A stretch of 64,000 nt of DNA from a bacterium (lineage in GTDB: Bacteria; Cyanobacteriota; Vampirovibrionia; Gastranaerophilales; Gastranaerophilaceae), in contig JAFYQF010000025.1 in the NCBI GenBank assembly GCA_017559905.1, positions 186,001-250,000 on the forward strand, in the 5' to 3' direction. A program made the position numbers and the translations under genes. Positions 52,547 to 61,591 of the stretch are shown here, in pieces. The notes below the pieces were generated by a model. The model saw nothing but the letters and a program-made list of their open reading frames with translations. It made no database searches and was not told the origin of the DNA. The number at the start of each line of letters is the position of its first letter. Within the stretch, counting starts at the first letter, position 1.

Positions 52547-53560
52547 ATGACACGAATTCGTAAACTAAATTGTTTTGATATCCCAAAACTAAAAAAATTA
52601 ATATCATATTTAGGCTCCGCAGAAGAAGGCGAACAGTTCTTAAAAGCGCTATTCAATGAGCCTTTCGGACTCGTACATTCCATTTTACCATTAAAATACC
52701 GATTTTTAAGCGAATCTTACATTCTACTAGATGACAAAGAAATCCTTGCCTTAATCACAGTAGAACCCACAATCGGCAACCCATACAAAATAAACATCAC
52801 AAGACTTGTTTTCCAAAACAATCTATATGAAGCAGGCAAGCAATTAATCGACTTTGTAATTTCTAGATTTTCAGCGAAAGGAGCGACTTCATTTTCTGTA
52901 TCAGTGGATGAATGTCACGATGAACTTTTAAAACTTTTCATTGATGGTTGTGGATTTAGACAATGCGCAAGTGAAACCTTGTGGAAAGTTGAAAATTTTG
53001 AAAAAACAAACGAAAAAACAAGCGGCTTTAGACCTTTTGACAATTCTGATTCAAAACAAGTTTGCAAATTGTACAACGGAGAACTTGAAACAATTTACAA
53101 ACCTGCACTAGAAAGAATTAAACAAGAGTTCCAAGATCCAATTTTAGGTGGTCATACAAAATTCTACAAAAACAGATACGTATTAGAAGAACCTGTTAAA
53201 AATAGAATTATCGGGTATCTTTCGATTACAACAACTGATAACATCAATTTTATAATAGACTTTTTAACCAACAACGGATATGAAGTTGCCTATGATGATA
53301 TTATCAAATACGCAATCTCTGAAATAGACCGACGCAGAAGTGTTTATTACCCATTTATTAAGCAAAAAAATTATACTAAAAACACCGAACAATTAGGCAA
53401 ATATTTACACGAAAAAGGATATCAACCTATCCAAACTCAATTGATTTTGGTAAAAAACTTTTACCGCCCAATCAAATCCACAGAAAACGCACTCCAAGTA
53501 TTTATGTTCGGAGAAAATAGCAAAATCATAACAAACTCAAATTTTAAAATAAGCGAATAA
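52547..53560 (+). CDS. GNAT-like acetyltransferase-fold protein (probable)
   Basis: 337 residues. The first ~150 residues look like an N-acetyltransferase fold (M-T-R-I-R-K-L-N-C-F-D-I-P-K-L-K-K-L start; a beta-strand then G-A-T-S-F-S-V-S-V-D-E-C-H-D-E-L-L-K-L-F-I-D-G-C-G-F-R, like the GNAT 'N...A..L....GF' end). A second half repeats parts of the pattern (G-F-R-P-F-D-N-S-D-S-K-Q-V-C-K-L), so it may be a double-domain GNAT. The acetyl-CoA loop Q/R-x-x-G-x-G/A is not evident. Start chosen at 52547 from the -10 box 6 nt away. Confidence 0.5.
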   Translation: MTRIRKLNCFDIPKLKKLISYLGSAEEGEQFLKALFNEPFGLVHSILPLKYRFLSESYILLDDKEILALITVEPTIGNPYKINITRLVFQNNLYEAGKQLIDFVISRFSAKGATSFSVSVDECHDELLKLFIDGCGFRQCASETLWKVENFEKTNEKTSGFRPFDNSDSKQVCKLYNGELETIYKPALERIKQEFQDPILGGHTKFYKNRYVLEEPVKNRIIGYLSITTTDNINFIIDFLTNNGYEVAYDDIIKYAISEIDRRRSVYYPFIKQKNYTKNTEQLGKYLHEKGYQPIQTQLILVKNFYRPIKSTENALQVFMFGENSKIITNSNFKISE

Positions 53561-53726
53561 TAAAAAACTATTCAATACCAAATATTAATTCTTTCTTTAA
53601 AAATATTAATAATGATTTTTTCATCATTTACATATATTAACTTTGTTAACATTCACACAAAAGTTTTCGCCCGAAAATCTTTTTGTGATACCATAGATTA
53701 GACAAAGGGTTATATGTGAGGCAGAT

Positions 53727-54752
53727 ATGAATAGTTTAAAGATTTATCTTGATAAAGACATCAATAAAGAGCTTATTAAATCAAAAAAAATTGCAGTAAT
53801 AGGATTTGGTTCACAAGGTTATGGACAGTCAATGAACCTTAAAGATTCAGGTTGCGATGTTGTTTTAGGCTTACGTCAAGGCGGAAAAAGCGATATAAAA
53901 GCTAAAAACTACGGCTTTAAAACAATGACAATTGAAGATGCTGTAAAATACGCAGACATAGTTCAAGTTCTTATCCCTGATGAGCTTCAAGCAGAAGTTT
54001 TTGAAAAACAAATTCTACCTAATATGAGAGCGGGACAATATTTGATGTTCTCTCACGGTTTTAATATCCACTTCAAAAAAATCGTAGCACCAGCAGGCGT
54101 AAACGTTATTATGGTAGCGCCAAAAGGTCCTGGTCACACAGTAAGAAGTGAATACGAAGCAGGCAAAGGAGTACCTTCTCTAATTGCGATTTATCAAGAT
54201 GTTACAGGCGACTCTAAAGAAGTTGCACTTTCATACGCATCAGCCATCGGCGCAGGTCGTGCGGGAATTATTGAAACAACATTTAGAGAAGAAACAGAAA
54301 CAGATTTGTTTGGCGAACAAGCTGTAATTTGCGGTGGAATTAGCGCTCTTATAAAAACAGGTTTTGAAACTTTAGTAGAAGCTGGTTATTCACCTTATAT
54401 GGCTTATTTTGAAACCTTGCACGAAATGAAATTAATTGTTGATTTAATTTACGAAGGCGGGCTTGCTGATATGAGATACTCAATCTCAAATACTGCAGAA
54501 TACGGCGATATGACAAGAGGACCTAAAGTTATTAGCGAACAATCAAAAGACGCTATGAGAAAAATTTTAAAAGATATTCAAAGCGGTAACTTTGCAGATG
54601 AATTCATTTCAGAAATGAAAAGCGGATGCAAAAACTTCAACGAACTTCGTGAAACAAACGCAACTCACCAAATCGAAAAAGTTGGAGAAGAAATTCGTTC
54701 ATCTTTTGTTTGGGGCAAAGATAAAAAAATTATCGACAGAAATAAAAATTAA
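53727..54752 (+). CDS. ilvC: ketol-acid reductoisomerase
   Basis: Class I KARI (341 residues) of isoleucine/valine synthesis. The N-terminal Rossmann G-F-G-S-Q-G-Y-G and the NAD(P) loop L-R-Q-G-G-K-S are followed by D-E-x-Q-A near residue 88 and the knotted C-terminal domain with E-T-E-T-D-L-F-G-E-Q and S-I-S-N-T-A-E-Y-G. The loop residue after Gly is Gly-Lys, not the Ser usual in NADPH enzymes, so cofactor preference might differ. The GAGG site is good. The gene stands alone in this window, without ilvB/D/E. Confidence 0.95.
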   Translation: MNSLKIYLDKDINKELIKSKKIAVIGFGSQGYGQSMNLKDSGCDVVLGLRQGGKSDIKAKNYGFKTMTIEDAVKYADIVQVLIPDELQAEVFEKQILPNMRAGQYLMFSHGFNIHFKKIVAPAGVNVIMVAPKGPGHTVRSEYEAGKGVPSLIAIYQDVTGDSKEVALSYASAIGAGRAGIIETTFREETETDLFGEQAVICGGISALIKTGFETLVEAGYSPYMAYFETLHEMKLIVDLIYEGGLADMRYSISNTAEYGDMTRGPKVISEQSKDAMRKILKDIQSGNFADEFISEMKSGCKNFNELRETNATHQIEKVGEEIRSSFVWGKDKKIIDRNKN

Positions 54753-54777
54753 TTAATACAAATTTAATGAGGTAAAA

Positions 54778-55608
54778 ATGTTTAGTACAGAAATTATTTA
54801 TGAAGTAGTAATATTTTCGATCGGCGACACAAAAGCAGGAACAAAAATGGGAAAACTTCAGCTAAAAAACCCTGAAGACGGTTCTCTTTTAAATTGCATA
54901 CTTTGGGAAGAAGCCCTAAACAGAATGGATAGCAAACTATTTAGAACGGGTAACCAATTGAGAATAGTTTCAGCATCTTTCAACGAAAAATTTAACAACT
55001 GTTTAGTAAACGCTCTTGAACTTGTCAAAGAAGCAAAAACTGGATTAAATGAATCAGAAAGAGAAGTTTACTACAAAGAATTAACCTCATATTTTGACAA
55101 AATTCAAGATGAAAAACTTCGCAACTTTTTGAAAAATCATTTTGAAGAATATAAAGAACAAATCAAAGTTGCACCAGCCGCAAAACTTATGCACCACAAC
55201 TACATTGGGGGGTTAATGGTTCACACTTTAGAATGTTTAAAATTCGCAGAATTGAATATTAATTTTATGGACTATAAAATCAACAAAGACAATATTTTAG
55301 CGGCTTGCATACTTCACGATTTTGGCAAAATTTTTGAATACACAATTGACCTAGAAACAGGACTAATTGACTACGATGAAAACTTCAAGCACGATTGGAT
55401 AACTCATTCTCAATACGGATTTTCAATTTGCAAAACTCACGGATTTGATGAAATCGCAAGAATGATTGCCGCACACCACGGCAGAGCAGAATGGGGTGCT
55501 ATTATCGACTTGAACGAAAAAGACATCGAACCAGAATTATATTTCATTCACTTAATAGATAATATGTCTGCAAAATTTGGCAGAATTAGCGTATCAATGT
55601 TAGGTTAA
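54778..55608 (+). CDS. OB-fold plus HD-domain 3'-5' exonuclease, YhaM-like
   Basis: 276 residues. The N-terminal ~90 residues form an OB-like domain. The HD domain has M-H-H-N-Y-I-G-G-L-M-V-H-T-L-E, then L-H-D-F-G-K (HD pair) near residue 182 and A-H-H-G-R near residue 237, as in YhaM-family 3'-5' exoribonucleases. It is likely cytosolic, with metal-dependent nucleic-acid processing. It starts 25 bp after ilvC and precedes the thymidylate-kinase pair by 25 bp, so it may form an operon with them. Ribosome-binding site GAGG. Confidence 0.85.
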   Translation: MFSTEIIYEVVIFSIGDTKAGTKMGKLQLKNPEDGSLLNCILWEEALNRMDSKLFRTGNQLRIVSASFNEKFNNCLVNALELVKEAKTGLNESEREVYYKELTSYFDKIQDEKLRNFLKNHFEEYKEQIKVAPAAKLMHHNYIGGLMVHTLECLKFAELNINFMDYKINKDNILAACILHDFGKIFEYTIDLETGLIDYDENFKHDWITHSQYGFSICKTHGFDEIARMIAAHHGRAEWGAIIDLNEKDIEPELYFIHLIDNMSAKFGRISVSMLG

Positions 55609-55633
55609 ATAAAAAATAAAAGAGGAAAATAAC

Positions 55634-56308
55634 TTGTCTAAATTAACAGAAAAACACAACTTAAAAGGGACTCTAATTTGCGTAGAAGGTATTGACGGAA
55701 GCGGTAAATCAACACAGCTTGCGCTACTTCGTGATTGGCTAAAATCAATCGGGCAAGATGTAATTTTTACAGAATGGAATTCTTCTGAATTGATAAGCAA
55801 AACAACAAAACTTGCGAAGAAAAAAAATATGCTTTCACCAAGAACTTTTTCACTTTTGCACGCTGTAGATTTTGCAGACAGACTTAAACAAGTTATTGAC
55901 CCAGCACTAAAAGCAGGTTTCATCGTACTTGCTGACAGATATGCTTACACAGCTTTTGCAAGGGATGTCGCAAGAGGAGTTGACCCAAACTGGGTTAGAA
56001 AAGTTTACGACTTTGCAATCAAACCCGATTTGGCAATCTATTTTGATATTAACCCAAAAATTTCTATGGAAAGAATTTGCACAAACAGAGCTCCTAAATT
56101 TTATGAAGCTGGTATGGATTTGAAATTATCAAACGACCCTTACGAAAGCTATATGATTTTTCAAGGTCGTGTTATAAAAGAATATCAAAAAATGGTTGAC
56201 GAATTTGGACTTATTCGAATTGATGCAATGGATTCTATACACAAAAAACAAGTCGAAATCAGAAAATTATTAAAAGAAGTTCTTAAAGAAAAAGGAGTAA
56301 TCATCTAA
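55634..56308 (+). CDS. thymidylate kinase-like protein, copy 1
   Basis: A 224-residue P-loop nucleotide kinase of the dTMP kinase family: V-E-G-I-D-G-S-G-K-S-T-Q (Walker A) near residue 15-26, then D-R-Y-A-Y-T-A-F-A-R-D-V-A-R-G (DR(Y/F) motif) near 99-113. The A-R-D-V-A-R-G extension and F-Y-E-A-G-M-D later differ from the standard Tmk S-x-x-A-Y-Q, placing it in a separate Tmk-like branch. The start is TTG with AGAGGA upstream. It is followed by a paralogue, with TAATG overlap. Confidence 0.8.
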   Translation: MSKLTEKHNLKGTLICVEGIDGSGKSTQLALLRDWLKSIGQDVIFTEWNSSELISKTTKLAKKKNMLSPRTFSLLHAVDFADRLKQVIDPALKAGFIVLADRYAYTAFARDVARGVDPNWVRKVYDFAIKPDLAIYFDINPKISMERICTNRAPKFYEAGMDLKLSNDPYESYMIFQGRVIKEYQKMVDEFGLIRIDAMDSIHKKQVEIRKLLKEVLKEKGVII

Positions 56309-56979
56309 TGGAAAAATTCAAAAAAAAGCACAATTACGAAGGATTACTCATCGTAATCGAAGGAACTGACGGCAGTGGAAAATCAACTCAACTGGAACTT
56401 CTTAAGCGGGCGATTGAAGACCAATCATACGGCGTTATGGTTTCAGAATGGAAAACTTCAAGACTTATTGCAAACGTAATTGATGATGCAAAAGATAGAA
56501 ACCTTTTGAATGCTACAACATATAGTTTGTTATATGCTGCAGATTTTGCAGACCGATTAGAAAACACAATTATCCCTGCGCTAAAATCTGGTTTCATTGT
56601 TCTATTAGATAGATACTATTACACAGCACTTGCTAGAGATGTCGTGAGAGGTCAAAATATTGAATGGGTAAAAAACCTATATGAATATGCGCCTGAACCA
56701 GATTTAGTTTTCTATTTAGATATGCCTGTTGACGTTCTGTTAAAAAGAATTATCGGAACAACTGGTTTAGACTTTTATGAGAGCGGTAGAGATATGGGAT
56801 TTTCGACAGACTTTTATAAAAGCTTTGAAATTTACCAGAAAAAATGCCTTGAACAATATAACAATATGAAATCTGAATACAATCTTATAAGTATTGATGG
56901 AACAAAACCTATCAAAGAAATTCACAATATTATGAAATCAGAAGTTCAAAAAATACTTGATTCAGGCATTATGTACTAG
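56308..56979 (+). CDS. thymidylate kinase-like protein, copy 2
   Basis: A 223-residue paralogue of the gene just upstream: E-G-T-D-G-S-G-K-S-T-Q, then D-R-Y-Y-Y-T-A-L-A-R-D-V-V-R-G and F-Y-E-S-G-R-D. Its ATG overlaps the previous TAA (TAATG). The two share the same motif order and about the same length but differ at many positions, indicating an old tandem duplication. One or both may phosphorylate dTMP; the other may have a different nucleotide substrate, or they may form a heterodimer. Confidence 0.8.
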   Translation: MEKFKKKHNYEGLLIVIEGTDGSGKSTQLELLKRAIEDQSYGVMVSEWKTSRLIANVIDDAKDRNLLNATTYSLLYAADFADRLENTIIPALKSGFIVLLDRYYYTALARDVVRGQNIEWVKNLYEYAPEPDLVFYLDMPVDVLLKRIIGTTGLDFYESGRDMGFSTDFYKSFEIYQKKCLEQYNNMKSEYNLISIDGTKPIKEIHNIMKSEVQKILDSGIMY

Positions 56980-57125
56980 ATTTGACAAGTTTGCAAAATA
57001 AAATTCAATACTTTGTAAACTTATCAATACAAAAATTTACGTACTGAAACATTTTGCGTTAAAGTAGCGGTTTTATGCTACATTATAATAAGAAAAGAGG
57101 CAAGAATAGTTAAGGAGATTAATGA

Positions 57126-57872
57126 ATGTCTGAATACTTGAGCAAAGAAGAGATTAAACAATGGAGAAGCTCATTAGAAAAGATTACACTAGAAGAGTTT
57201 GCGGCTAGATTAGGTAAAAAAATAGAAGAAGCAAAACCTTCAAATGATATAGTAGATATAGTTTTAAAAGGTAAACCAGTAGTATCAAGTGTTGATGAAT
57301 GGATGCCTGCAAAAGCTGAAAGAATTAGCTCAATTGCAGAGAGAGCATTCGATAGAGAAAGAGAAATCGCTCCATCTCCATTCACAATTTCAAACTTAAA
57401 ACTTGATATTAAAGAAGAAGCTCCTGCTAAAGTTGAAAAAGCTTCAGCTAAAAAAGTTGCAAAACCAAAAGCAACTAAAGACAAAGAAGTTGAAAAAGCA
57501 ATCAAAGCAGTAAAAGCAGTTAAGACAACAAAGACTGCAACTAAAAAATCAACAAAAACTACAAAAACAGAAGCTCCTGCTAAAGCTACAAAAACAACAA
57601 AAGCTAAAACTTCAAAAGCTAAATCTGCTTCATCAGAATCTTTAAGAGAAGAAGTTCGTGTAGTTTTCAAAAAAGCATTAACTGACAGAGAACAAAAAGT
57701 GTTTGATTACTTTGTTGAAAACAACAACAAAATTGTTTATGCAAAAGATTTGGCAACTTTATTAGAACTTCCAAGAGATTACGTTTATAAATACATCAAA
57801 AACTTAAGAGCAAAAATCGAAGGCGAAAAACTTACAAACGCTGATAAAGGTGGATTTATTTTAAACGTATAA
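57126..57872 (+). CDS. histone H1-like Lys/Ala/Thr-rich protein with C-terminal winged-helix domain
   Basis: 248 residues. The N-terminal ~95 are helical and acidic/basic. Residues ~95-180 are a low-complexity tail of K-A-T-K, A-P-A-K, T-T-K repeats like eukaryotic H1 or the bacterial Hc1/AlgP tails. The last ~70 (L-T-D-R-E-Q-K-V-F-D-Y-F-V-E-N-N-N-K, then D-L-A-T-L-L-E-L-P-R-D-Y-V-Y-K-Y-I) form a helix-turn-helix/winged-helix domain. It is likely nucleoid-associated or a DNA-binding regulator. Strong AAGGAG site; -10 TATAAT at about 57083. Two terminators follow. Confidence 0.72.
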   Translation: MSEYLSKEEIKQWRSSLEKITLEEFAARLGKKIEEAKPSNDIVDIVLKGKPVVSSVDEWMPAKAERISSIAERAFDREREIAPSPFTISNLKLDIKEEAPAKVEKASAKKVAKPKATKDKEVEKAIKAVKAVKTTKTATKKSTKTTKTEAPAKATKTTKAKTSKAKSASSESLREEVRVVFKKALTDREQKVFDYFVENNNKIVYAKDLATLLELPRDYVYKYIKNLRAKIEGEKLTNADKGGFILNV

Positions 57873-57888
57873 ACAATCAAAATTTCAA

Positions 57889-57920
57889 AAAAAGGGGCTA
57901 CAAAAAAAGCCTCTTTTTTT
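57889..57920 (+). terminator. rho-independent terminator
   Basis: A stem AAAAAGAGGCT-type (GGGGCT/AGCCTC with flanking A/T) ending in T7, 17 bp after the H1-like gene. Confidence 0.75.
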
Positions 57921-57937
57921 ATTGACAAATTCTTACA

Positions 57938-57980
57938 AAAAGACGTCCTACATAAAAATGTAAGACGTCTTTTTTATTTA
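57938..57980. terminator. bidirectional terminator
   Basis: A long stem AAAAAGACGTC/GACGTCTTTTT with an inner TACAT/ATGTA, ahead of the convergent MFS gene. Confidence 0.85.
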
Positions 57981-57991
57981 TTTTAATTGAA

Positions 57992-59374
57992 TTATTTTGC
58001 ACTTATTTCTTTAACTTTAGACGCCACAACTGATGCAATAGCTAAACAAATTGCACCAATAATGAACACATATTCCCAATGGTGGTTAACAGCACCGCCA
58101 TCAACAGAGAATGCGCATTTTGAAATAAACCAAGCAACTAAAGTACAAACAAAAACTTGTGGACCTGCAATGAAAATATTAAATATGCCCATCACAGAAC
58201 CTTCTGTTCCTTTTTTGATATATTGAGATAACATTGCAAACGGCAAAGCACAAATACTAGCCCAACCAATACCAGCAAGCCCCATCATCAATGTAACAGC
58301 AACTGGGTTTTTGAAAAATGCCATTCCTAAATATGCAAAAATCATTGAAACCATAGAAATAATATGTACTTTTTTATTTCCAAATTTTGCAGACAAAACA
58401 CCAATCGGAATTGCAACCAAGAAACAAACCAAATTAAATATTGCAAAACTTATTGATGAAAAATTTGTACCAGCCAAAACAGCTTGAGAAAAACCATCTC
58501 TTACTGCATCACTTGCTGAAGACAAATCAGGAACTCCATAAACGGTATGGATTGCATATTGAGTAAAGTTAATCATCATGCACATAGTACCAATCCAAGT
58601 AAAGAACTGCATTAAACAAATTTTTGAAACTTCAGGCGATAGAGCAAAGAAACCTTTCAAAGATTCCCAGAAAGTTACGTCTTGAACTTTTTCTTTTTCA
58701 TCACCAACTTCTTTTTTAGTTGAATGTTCTTTAATTGTTATACAAGTCCAAAGCATTGCAAGCGTAAATGCCAAAGCACCCATTATAAATTGAGCAGGAA
58801 TTGACATTTGATATCCGAACGCCCAATTCAAAAATGGAGCAGTCGCTGCCGCAACTACAGAACCTAAACCAATCGCTAAAGATATAAAAGAATTTGCAAT
58901 TGAATGTTGTTCTGCTGGTACAACGTCAGGAATCAACGCCCTGTAAGGACCTTGAGCAATATTAATACACGCATCAATAATCCAAATCATTATTGCTGCA
59001 ATTAATAACGCTGTCAAAGCTGGCAATTCTAAACCTGTCATTTTTTCTAATAAGTTTGCCACTCCTGCAGAATTTGGAAAAATCCACAACGCAATTGATG
59101 CAATCAATGCTCCACCTAACAAATAAGGTCTTCTTCTTCCAAACGGCGAAACAGTTTTGTCAGACAATGCACCTACCAAAGGCTGAACTACCATCCCAGT
59201 AAAAGGACCTGCCAACCATATCAAACCATAAATCAAAGGAGAAGCTCCCAATGATTCTGTAACTGGACCTGATAAAATAATCCTCATCTGCCAAGCAAAT
59301 TGCAACCCGAAAAACCCAAGTGCAAAGTTTAAAAATTGCATAGCAGTAAACTTTTTCATATTGTTTTCTTGCAT
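57992..59374 (-). CDS. MFS sugar transporter, maltose/sucrose-type (SLC45/SUT-like)
   Basis: A 460-residue, 12-helix inner-membrane carrier. G-L-Q-F-A-W-Q-M-R (first helix), L-G-A-S-P, W-L-A-G-P-F-T-G-M-V-V-Q-P-L-V-G-A-L-S-D-K and the loop G-R-R-R-P-Y-L-L-G-G are characteristic of the glycoside/sucrose/maltose H+ symporter group. A cytoplasmic loop near 220-240 is highly charged (E-K-E-K-V-Q-D-V). It may import maltose or another alpha-glucoside for malQ, though that gene lies 40 kb away. GGGGG site upstream. Confidence 0.87.
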   Translation of the reverse strand: MQENNMKKFTAMQFLNFALGFFGLQFAWQMRIILSGPVTESLGASPLIYGLIWLAGPFTGMVVQPLVGALSDKTVSPFGRRRPYLLGGALIASIALWIFPNSAGVANLLEKMTGLELPALTALLIAAIMIWIIDACINIAQGPYRALIPDVVPAEQHSIANSFISLAIGLGSVVAAATAPFLNWAFGYQMSIPAQFIMGALAFTLAMLWTCITIKEHSTKKEVGDEKEKVQDVTFWESLKGFFALSPEVSKICLMQFFTWIGTMCMMINFTQYAIHTVYGVPDLSSASDAVRDGFSQAVLAGTNFSSISFAIFNLVCFLVAIPIGVLSAKFGNKKVHIISMVSMIFAYLGMAFFKNPVAVTLMMGLAGIGWASICALPFAMLSQYIKKGTEGSVMGIFNIFIAGPQVFVCTLVAWFISKCAFSVDGGAVNHHWEYVFIIGAICLAIASVVASKVKEISAK

Positions 59375-59450
59375 TATAAAAGTCCCCCAAAAATAATTAT
59401 CTGCTTAACTAAAATACACCGAACATAACTCATAGTCAAGCTTTTCAAGT

Positions 59451-59480
59451 AAAAAGCCCTCATAAAATGAGGGCTTTTTA
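59451..59480 (-). terminator. terminator of pyrG
   Basis: A stem AAAAAGCCCTCAT/ATGAGGGCTTTTT with a three-base loop, immediately after the pyrG stop (minus strand). Confidence 0.9.
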
Positions 59481-59483
59481 ATC

Positions 59484-61085
59484 TTAAACTCTTTTAGCTG
59501 CCGCGTCAATCAAACCTTTAAACAATGGATGAGGTCTTTCTGGACGAGATTTGAATTCAGGGTGGAATTGAGCCGCCACAAACCAATCTAATTTTGGCAA
59601 TTCAACAACCTCTGCTAACATTCCGTCAGGCGACATGCCAGAGAACACCAAACCTGCTTCAGAAATTTGTTTAATAAATTCATTATTAACTTCATATCTG
59701 TGTCTGTGACGTTCTGAAATCTTTTCACTACCATAAGCTTTTGCAGCTTTTGAACCTTTTTTAAGTACGCAATCGTATGCGCCTAATCTCATTGTACCGC
59801 CGTATGCTTGAACATTTTTCTGCTCTAGCATTAAATCAATTACTGGATATTGAGCATTTTCATCGAATTCTGCAGAATTTGCGCCTTTCAAACCTACAAC
59901 ATTGCGTGCATATTCAATAACTGCACACTGCATACCTAAACAAATGCCAAGGAAAGGTACATTATTTTCTCTTGCGTATTTGATTACGTTCAACTTACCT
60001 TCAATACCTCTAATTCCAAATCCACCAGGAACAACTACTGCGTGTACGTCTTTCATTAATTCTTTGCATTTTTTGTCATCAACGCATTCTTCTGAATTAA
60101 TCCATTTAATTTCAATCGCAGCTTCGTTGGCATAGCCTGCGTGTTTCAAAGATTCAACAACAGAAATATATGCATCAGAAAGTTTAGTATATTTGCCTGC
60201 AATAGCAACTCTTATTGTTTTCTTTGGATTTTTAATTTTTTCTACCAAGTTTTCCCAACCTGTCAAATCCGCTTTTTTGTCTTCAACTCTTAACATATCA
60301 AGAACAACTTTTGCCATATTTTGAGCTTCAAGTGCAAGAGGAACTTCGTAAATACTTTTCATATCACGACATTCAATAACTGCATCTTTTGGAACAGAAC
60401 AGAATAGTGCAAGTTTTTCTTTTTCTGTTTTTGGAATTGGTTTTGTTGTACGGCAAACAAGAATTTCAGGCTGAATACCGTAGCTTCTTAAAACGTTTAC
60501 ACTGTGTTGAGATGGTTTTGTTTTTAATTCACCTGAAGTCGGCAAATAAGGTAATAATGTACAATGAATTGAAATAGCATTTCCAATACCAGCTTCAGAT
60601 TTAAACTGACGAATAGCTTCTACAAAAGGTAAACTTTCAATGTCACCAACAGTACCACCAATTTCAATCAACTGAAAATCTGGTTTGAACTGTTTTGAAG
60701 CGCCATTAATTCTTGATTTAATTTCATTAGTAATATGCGGAACAACTTGAACAGTTCCCCCCAAATAATCTCCACGTCTTTCTTTTTTAATAACGTGTTG
60801 ATATACACTTCCTGAAGTTACGTTGTTCAATTTGCCCAATGATGTGTCTGTAAATCTTTCGTAATGCCCCAAGTCAAGGTCAGTTTCTGCACCATCATCA
60901 GTAACAAAAACCTCTCCGTGTTGGAACGGACTCATTGTGCCAGGGTCAACATTTATATATGGGTCAAACTTCTGATTTATAACAGAAAACCCTCTTGCTC
61001 TCAACAACCTACCCAAAGACGCAGCAATAATTCCTTTTCCTAAAGAACTAACTACCCCACCTGTAATAAAAATATATTTTGTCAT
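59484..61085 (-). CDS. pyrG: CTP synthase
   Basis: Makes CTP from UTP with glutamine nitrogen. 533 residues, normal. Synthetase domain: [15 protein letters not shown] (ATP loop) at 4-18, with D-P-Y-I-N-V-D-P-G and H-G-E-V-F-V. Class I glutamine amidotransferase domain: P-G-G-F-G-I-R-G near 350, nucleophile Cys in L-G-I-C-L-G-M-Q near residue 379, and H-P-E near the end. Ribosome-binding site AAGGGG. It stands on the minus strand downstream of gatC (90 bp between), with a weak inverted repeat (ACCCTCA/TGAGGGT) in between. Confidence 0.98.
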   Translation of the reverse strand: MTKYIFITGGVVSSLGKGIIAASLGRLLRARGFSVINQKFDPYINVDPGTMSPFQHGEVFVTDDGAETDLDLGHYERFTDTSLGKLNNVTSGSVYQHVIKKERRGDYLGGTVQVVPHITNEIKSRINGASKQFKPDFQLIEIGGTVGDIESLPFVEAIRQFKSEAGIGNAISIHCTLLPYLPTSGELKTKPSQHSVNVLRSYGIQPEILVCRTTKPIPKTEKEKLALFCSVPKDAVIECRDMKSIYEVPLALEAQNMAKVVLDMLRVEDKKADLTGWENLVEKIKNPKKTIRVAIAGKYTKLSDAYISVVESLKHAGYANEAAIEIKWINSEECVDDKKCKELMKDVHAVVVPGGFGIRGIEGKLNVIKYARENNVPFLGICLGMQCAVIEYARNVVGLKGANSAEFDENAQYPVIDLMLEQKNVQAYGGTMRLGAYDCVLKKGSKAAKAYGSEKISERHRHRYEVNNEFIKQISEAGLVFSGMSPDGMLAEVVELPKLDWFVAAQFHPEFKSRPERPHPLFKGLIDAAAKRV

Positions 61086-61175
61086 ATTGACCCCTTCTGA
61101 ACTTTGATAACAACAATAATAATACGCTTATTATAAAGAATTCAACCCTCACCATTAGATGATGAGGGTAAAATA

Positions 61176-61457
61176 CTAATTAATTTTTGGAACTTTGAAG
61201 AAACCGTTTTCTTCATCAGGCGCATTCGCCATTAATTCTTCTTTAGTGTGATCGTAATGAACAACATCTTCCCTCATAACATTCACCAAATCAACCACTT
61301 GTGCCATAGGTTTAACATTTGATGTGTCTACTTCATTCATTTGATCAACATATTTTAAAACATCACCAAGTTGTTTTGTATATAATTCTTTTTCTTCTTC
61401 TGTTAATTCAAGTCTTGCTAGTTTTGCAACGTGTTCTACGTCTTTAATTGTAATCAT
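61176..61457 (-). CDS. gatC: aspartyl/glutamyl-tRNA amidotransferase subunit C
   Basis: The 93-residue small subunit of GatCAB, which converts Glu-tRNA-Gln (and Asp-tRNA-Asn) to the amides. The family N-terminus D-V-E-H-V-A-K-L-A-R-L-E-L-T and D-V-L-K-Y-V-D-Q-M-N-E-V-D-T-S are clear. gatA and gatB are not in the window, so the operon is split. The AAGGGAG site is strong. Divergent from the sigma-factor gene. Confidence 0.95.
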   Translation of the reverse strand: MITIKDVEHVAKLARLELTEEEKELYTKQLGDVLKYVDQMNEVDTSNVKPMAQVVDLVNVMREDVVHYDHTKEELMANAPDEENGFFKVPKIN

Positions 61458-61591
61458 TTTCTACTCCCTTATTTCTATTTAATTATATTACCATGAATAA
61501 ACAAAAGTAGTCCATTTATATTAAATTAAATTAAAATTTTTATTTTTCTTGAATATTATGCTATAATCTGATAAGAAGTGGAGAGTGACTC

